From Oscarella lobularis (Eukaryota > Porifera > Homoscleromorpha > Homosclerophorida > Oscarellidae), in assembly GCF_947507565.1 (NCBI RefSeq), contig NC_089184.1, positions 1,240,001-1,304,000 of the forward strand: a stretch of DNA of 64,000 bases, given 5' to 3'. The notes beneath the pieces are model-generated. The model saw only the letters and a list, made by a program, of their open reading frames with translations. It was not told the DNA's origin and searched no databases. The position numbers were made by a program, and so were the translations under genes. Positions 60,702 through 64,000 of this stretch are shown here, one piece after another; position 1 is the stretch's first letter; each line of letters starts with the position of its first letter.

Positions 60702-60959
60702 CGGCCGCCCAGAACCTGAAGAAGCGACGTCGTACAGCGAAAATGAGCGAAGAAAATCTCAAAAGTCGCGTGCGCTGTGGTCAAACGCCCGTATCGCTTA
60801 CGAAGGTGTGAACTCGCCTTCAAACACGCACGTTTCCGAGTGTTCCGAATGTCTTTCGAACTCTCGCGCAAGGAAATGTTGTCAAGAGGATGTTGCGTTT
60901 GCGTACTGGGTGGGTGGCATTTCACATGAGGAGCCCACGCACTGTCTAAAGTGGGCGCC

Positions 60960-61496
60960 AAGACTCTTGTAATATTACTATAATTTATTACAAGAGAGTC
61001 GCTTGGCCAGTATCTTGTAATTTCACTGTAATGTATTACAAGAGAGTCTGTTGGCCAGACTCCTGTAATTTCACTGTAATTTATTACAAGAGAGTCGGCA
61101 GGCCAGTCTCTTGTAATTTTACTATAATTTATTACAAGAGTTGGCCAGTCTCTGTGTAATTTTACTGTAATTTTTTACAGCAGAGAAGAGTTGGCCAGTC
61201 TCCTGTAATTTTACTGTAAATTATTACAGGAGAGAACACTTGGCCAGTCTCCTGTAATTTTACTGTAATTTATTACAGGAGAAGAGTTGGCCAGTCTCCT
61301 GTAATTTTACTGTAATTTATTACAGGAGAAAACACTTAGCCAGTCTCCTGTAATTTTTCTGTAATTTATAACAGCAGAGAAGAGGTGGCCAGTCTCCTGT
61401 AATTTTACTGTAATTTATTACAGTAGAGAAGAGTTGGCCAGTCTCCTGTAATTTTACTGTAATTTATTTCAGGAGAGAAGAGTTGGCCAGTCTCTT
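60960..61496. repeat. ~49-bp minisatellite with internal inverted repeats
   Basis: About eleven units built on TTGGCCAGTCTCCTGTAATT, TTACTGTAATTTATTACAGG and AGAGAAGAG. Within each unit TCCTGTAATT and the later ATTACAGGA are complementary, so each can form a hairpin. The left units read CTTGTAAT/ATTACAAG instead, keeping the pairing. It abuts the third 45-bp block at TCTCTTGTAGGCGGTATATA. Confidence 0.88.
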
Positions 61497-62343
61497 GTAG
61501 GCGGTATATATATTCCGTCAGGCATTGTTCGTACTCCGCCGGTAAGCGGTATATATATTGCGTCAGGCGGCGTTCGTACTCCGCCTGCAGGCGGTATATA
61601 TATTCCTTCAGGCAGTGTTCGTACTCAACAGGCAGGCGGTCTATATATTCCGTCAGGCGGTTTTCGTACTCTTCCGGCAGGCGGTATATATATTCCGTCA
61701 GGCGGTGTTCGTACTCTGCCTGTAGGCGGTATATATATTTCGTCAAGTGTTCGTACTCCGCCTGCAGGCGGTATATATATTCCGTCAGGCGTTCGTACTC
61801 CGCCTGTAAGCGGTATATATATTCCGTCAGGCGTTGTTCGTACTCCGCCTCCATGCGGTATATATTTTCCGTCACGCGTTGTTCGTACTCCTCCGGTAGG
61901 CGGCATAGATATTCCGTCAGGCTTTGTTTGTACTCCTCCGGCAGGCGGTATATATGTTCCGTCAGGCGGCGTTCGTACTCCGCCGGTAGGCGGTATATAT
62001 ATTCCGTCAGGCGTCGTTCGTACTCCTCCGGCAGGCGAAATATATATTCCGTCAGGCGTCGTTCGTACTCCTCCGGCAGGCGAAATATATATTCCGTCAG
62101 GCTGTGTTCGTACTCTTCCGGCAAGCGGTATATATATTCCGTCAGACGTTGTTCGTACTCCTCCAGCAGGCGGTATATATATTTCGTCCGGCGGTGTTCG
62201 TACTCTTCCGGCAGGCGGTATATATATTTCGTCAGGCGTTGTTTGTACTCTTCCGGCAGGCGGTATATATATTGCGTCAGGCGGCGTTCGTACTCCACCG
62301 GTATATATATTCCGTTAGGCGTTGGTCGTACTCCGCCGGTAGG
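61497..62343. repeat. 45-bp satellite, block 3
   Basis: About 19 units of the 45-bp satellite. The minus strand is open for 315 codons through it, continuing into the neighbouring minisatellite, which shows again that such frames do not imply a gene. Confidence 0.93.
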
Positions 62344-62648
62344 GCTCCACATGACTCTGCACGTGCATCGTATTTGCCATTTGGATTAGGATTTCAACGC
62401 CTAATTAAGTAAACGCATTTCGTCTTCGGTAGCTAAACCAGGCAGTACAGCTAAGCGTGTACGTGTAGTACTTTTCATGATAGTTGAAAATAAGCGCCTC
62501 GATTATTGGCTGTACACAGGCACCAAACTGTAAGCTTTGGTGGTGGAGCAGATTAACTGCTTAGAGACAGATAGATGTACATTGACACAGAAGAAAGATA
62601 ATCTATAACGGAACATCGAAGTTTCCTAGTACTCAAGAAAATGTTCAA
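62344..62648. other. 3' flank of the tetraspanin gene
   Basis: Non-repetitive DNA between the satellite and the tetraspanin stop codon. It should include the gene's 3' untranslated region. Nothing else recognised. Confidence 0.5.
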
Positions 62649-63404
62649 TCAAACAAATTTAACAGTTTCTTTGCCAATGGTGCGTCCAAGGTAGAACGCA
62701 AAGACGATTCCTATAATCTGAATGCAGCCCATCGCTGTCACGCCTATGCCTATAGGAATGATGTTCTTCGTCACCATATCCTTCACGGCTTCGTAGCAGC
62801 CTTCTCTGAGAGCAGCAGTAGAGGCATTGCAACTCCGATCTCGATCATCAAAGCCGCAGCAAGACGACGGATAAGAACTAAAGGTCTTATTCGCGGCAAG
62901 CGATGAAGTGATCCAATCCCTGGATCCATTTGTGCCACAGCAGTCGAACTTGAGTTGCACGGTGTCCCATCCTTTTGTAACAGGATCTTTACTTCCTTCG
63001 GGTTCCTCAAAGACGTACGTTTCCTGCGACTCAAAAAATGCCTTTTTCAAGTCGTCTTCCACGTCATGACGCTTGGCATAGAGGACAGCACCTCCGGCGA
63101 TCTCCAGCAAGAGAGTGATAGTCAGAAGAACGCCGAAGACGTAGAGGCACCACTTGTTTTCCATGCAAGCCCCGCAGCAACCGAGAAATCCTAGAACGGT
63201 GATGATCGAACCTACGGCAATGAGAATAATCGGTGCGCTGAGCCACGAAACGCCCGCCAGATCGTCCAGGAAGTCGCCGAAGCTGACGTAAAGCCAGATG
63301 CCCAGTCCGAGGATGACTAGACCGCCGGCCCAGAAGATGAAGTTGAAAACGAAGTGCATCCACTTGATAACGTTGGCGCAACTGCATCCCTCTAGAACGG
63401 CCAT
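62649..63404 (-). CDS. Tetraspanin (251 aa)
   Basis: Single coding exon. The Met at 63404 is preferred over an in-frame one at 63434 because a splice acceptor (CCGTTTCAG) ends just upstream at about 63413, which makes the intervening codons intronic. Four membrane spans: FVFNFIFWAGGLVILGLGIW, IILIAVGSIITVLGFLGCCG, FGVLLTITLLLEIAGGAVLY and GIGVTAMGCIQIIGIVFAFY. The large extracellular loop carries the hallmark DCCGTNG and a second SCCG plus further Cys (SCNAS, REGCYE). Cysteines at the N-terminus (GCSCANV) and after the second span are likely palmitoylation sites. Tetraspanins organise membrane partners such as integrins. A close relative lies directly upstream on the same strand, so this is a tandem pair. 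Confidence 0.93.
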   Translation of the reverse strand: MAVLEGCSCANVIKWMHFVFNFIFWAGGLVILGLGIWLYVSFGDFLDDLAGVSWLSAPIILIAVGSIITVLGFLGCCGACMENKWCLYVFGVLLTITLLLEIAGGAVLYAKRHDVEDDLKKAFFESQETYVFEEPEGSKDPVTKGWDTVQLKFDCCGTNGSRDWITSSLAANKTFSSYPSSCCGFDDRDRSCNASTAALREGCYEAVKDMVTKNIIPIGIGVTAMGCIQIIGIVFAFYLGRTIGKETVKFV

Positions 63405-63594
63405 TGTGTTACCTGAAACGGAGAGTGGCGTCACACGCTGGTATCACGAGAGAACATCACGTGCTGATCTTTTTGGAGAAACAACATGGAGACACAATCT
63501 AAAAAAAAACAAGCGAAGACACGTTACAAAAGTTTTCCCCTAACAAAGCTACATCTAAAAGTCGTTCGGGGCAGCCAATTAGTACGCACGCCAT

Positions 63595-64000
63595 CTAGAC
63601 GACCTCGCTCTTGTTGCCGCATATCGTGCAGGCGAGATGGAAGGCAAATGCAATACCGATGAGCTGTATGATACCGAGCACGAGAACGGCGATTCCCACG
63701 GGAATGATGTTGTCTTCGATCTTTTGTTTGATCACAGTGTGGCAGCCTCCCCGCGTACGAGCGGAGATGGCCGTGCAAACTGTAGGGTCCCCGTCACAAC
63801 AAGAGATAGGAAGGTTTGCAGCAGAGAATGAGTCAATATCGTACCAGTCGGTATAATTGTTGGTTCCACAGCAGGTGAAATCCTTCTGAACCCGATCCCA
63901 CGCCTCCTTCACGATGGTGTCGGTGTTGTAGCTCTCCTGAGTCGTTTCCAGGTCGTCAACCAATGTATCGTCGAGGTCGCCACGTTTTGCGTATCCGACA
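63595..64000 (-). CDS. Second tetraspanin, C-terminal part (N-terminus beyond window)
   Basis: Open from the right edge to the stop at 63595, 134 residues. It contains the large extracellular loop with TCCGTNNYTDWYD, ISCCDGD and RGGCHTVI, and the fourth span VGIAVLVLGIIQLIGIAFAF, then a short tail. It resembles the neighbouring tetraspanin closely (KNIIPIGI versus DNIIPVGI before the last span). The frame at the edge reads VGYAKRGDLDDTL, matching LYAKRHDVEDDL of the neighbour, so the missing part is about the first 110 residues. The 190 bp between the two coding regions should hold an untranslated exon or intron of the downstream gene. Confidence 0.9.
   Translation of the reverse strand, partial: VGYAKRGDLDDTLVDDLETTQESYNTDTIVKEAWDRVQKDFTCCGTNNYTDWYDIDSFSAANLPISCCDGDPTVCTAISARTRGGCHTVIKQKIEDNIIPVGIAVLVLGIIQLIGIAFAFHLACTICGNKSEVV

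Overview
The window is nuclear DNA of a compact, intron-containing eukaryote. Introns are mostly 40-60 bp with GT..AG ends, and neighbouring genes lie tens to hundreds of bases apart. The gene set (a myotubularin-related pseudophosphatase of the MTMR10/11/12 type, retriever subunit VPS26C, tetraspanins, a GCN5/PCAF fragment that carries the PCAF N-terminal domain) points to an animal or close relative. My guess is an early-branching metazoan such as a sponge, but that is inference.

Left gene region (1-17.4 kb). Three minus-strand genes follow each other closely: VPS26C (4554-5456), an unrecognised multipass membrane protein (3009-4268, perhaps starting at 4522) and the MTMR-like pseudophosphatase (start at 2777, running off the left edge). 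Divergent from VPS26C are two tandem plus-strand paralogues (5739-9861 and 10103-15246). Each joins a secreted-type pectinacetylesterase/Notum-like hydrolase domain to a full ABCG half-transporter: signal peptide, extracellular hydrolase, one membrane span, ATPase, ABCG membrane domain, cytosolic tail. The exon structures match closely, so I could resolve both to complete open readings of 1232 and 1496 residues. The first copy has lost the predicted catalytic His; the second keeps the full Ser-Asp-His set. A minus-strand secreted sulfatase (15542-17343) converges on the pair.

Satellite region (17.7-62.3 kb). A 45-bp satellite forms three blocks (17742-20176, 55053-58638, 61497-62343). A 35-kb compound block (20177-55052) sits between the first two. 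It is built from modules of one 355-bp non-repetitive island (nine copies, all exactly the same length), an AT-rich 11/22-bp satellite, and an array of a 15/16-bp palindromic satellite centred on GGACAAATTGTCC (nine arrays, about 19.4 kb in total). Junctions between components recur, so the module was amplified as a whole. Higher-order repeats of 198, 510, 783, 907 and 1890 bp are visible. Long open frames here are products of stop-free repeat units and are not called as genes.

Right region. Between the second and third 45-bp blocks lie a 79-bp inverted-repeat element with a 7-bp target duplication, a 36-bp GC-rich minisatellite, short dispersed repeats, a truncated and frame-disrupted GCN5/PCAF (KAT2) N-terminal fragment (59865-60701) and a ~49-bp minisatellite. 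The window ends with two tandem minus-strand tetraspanin genes, the second cut by the right edge.
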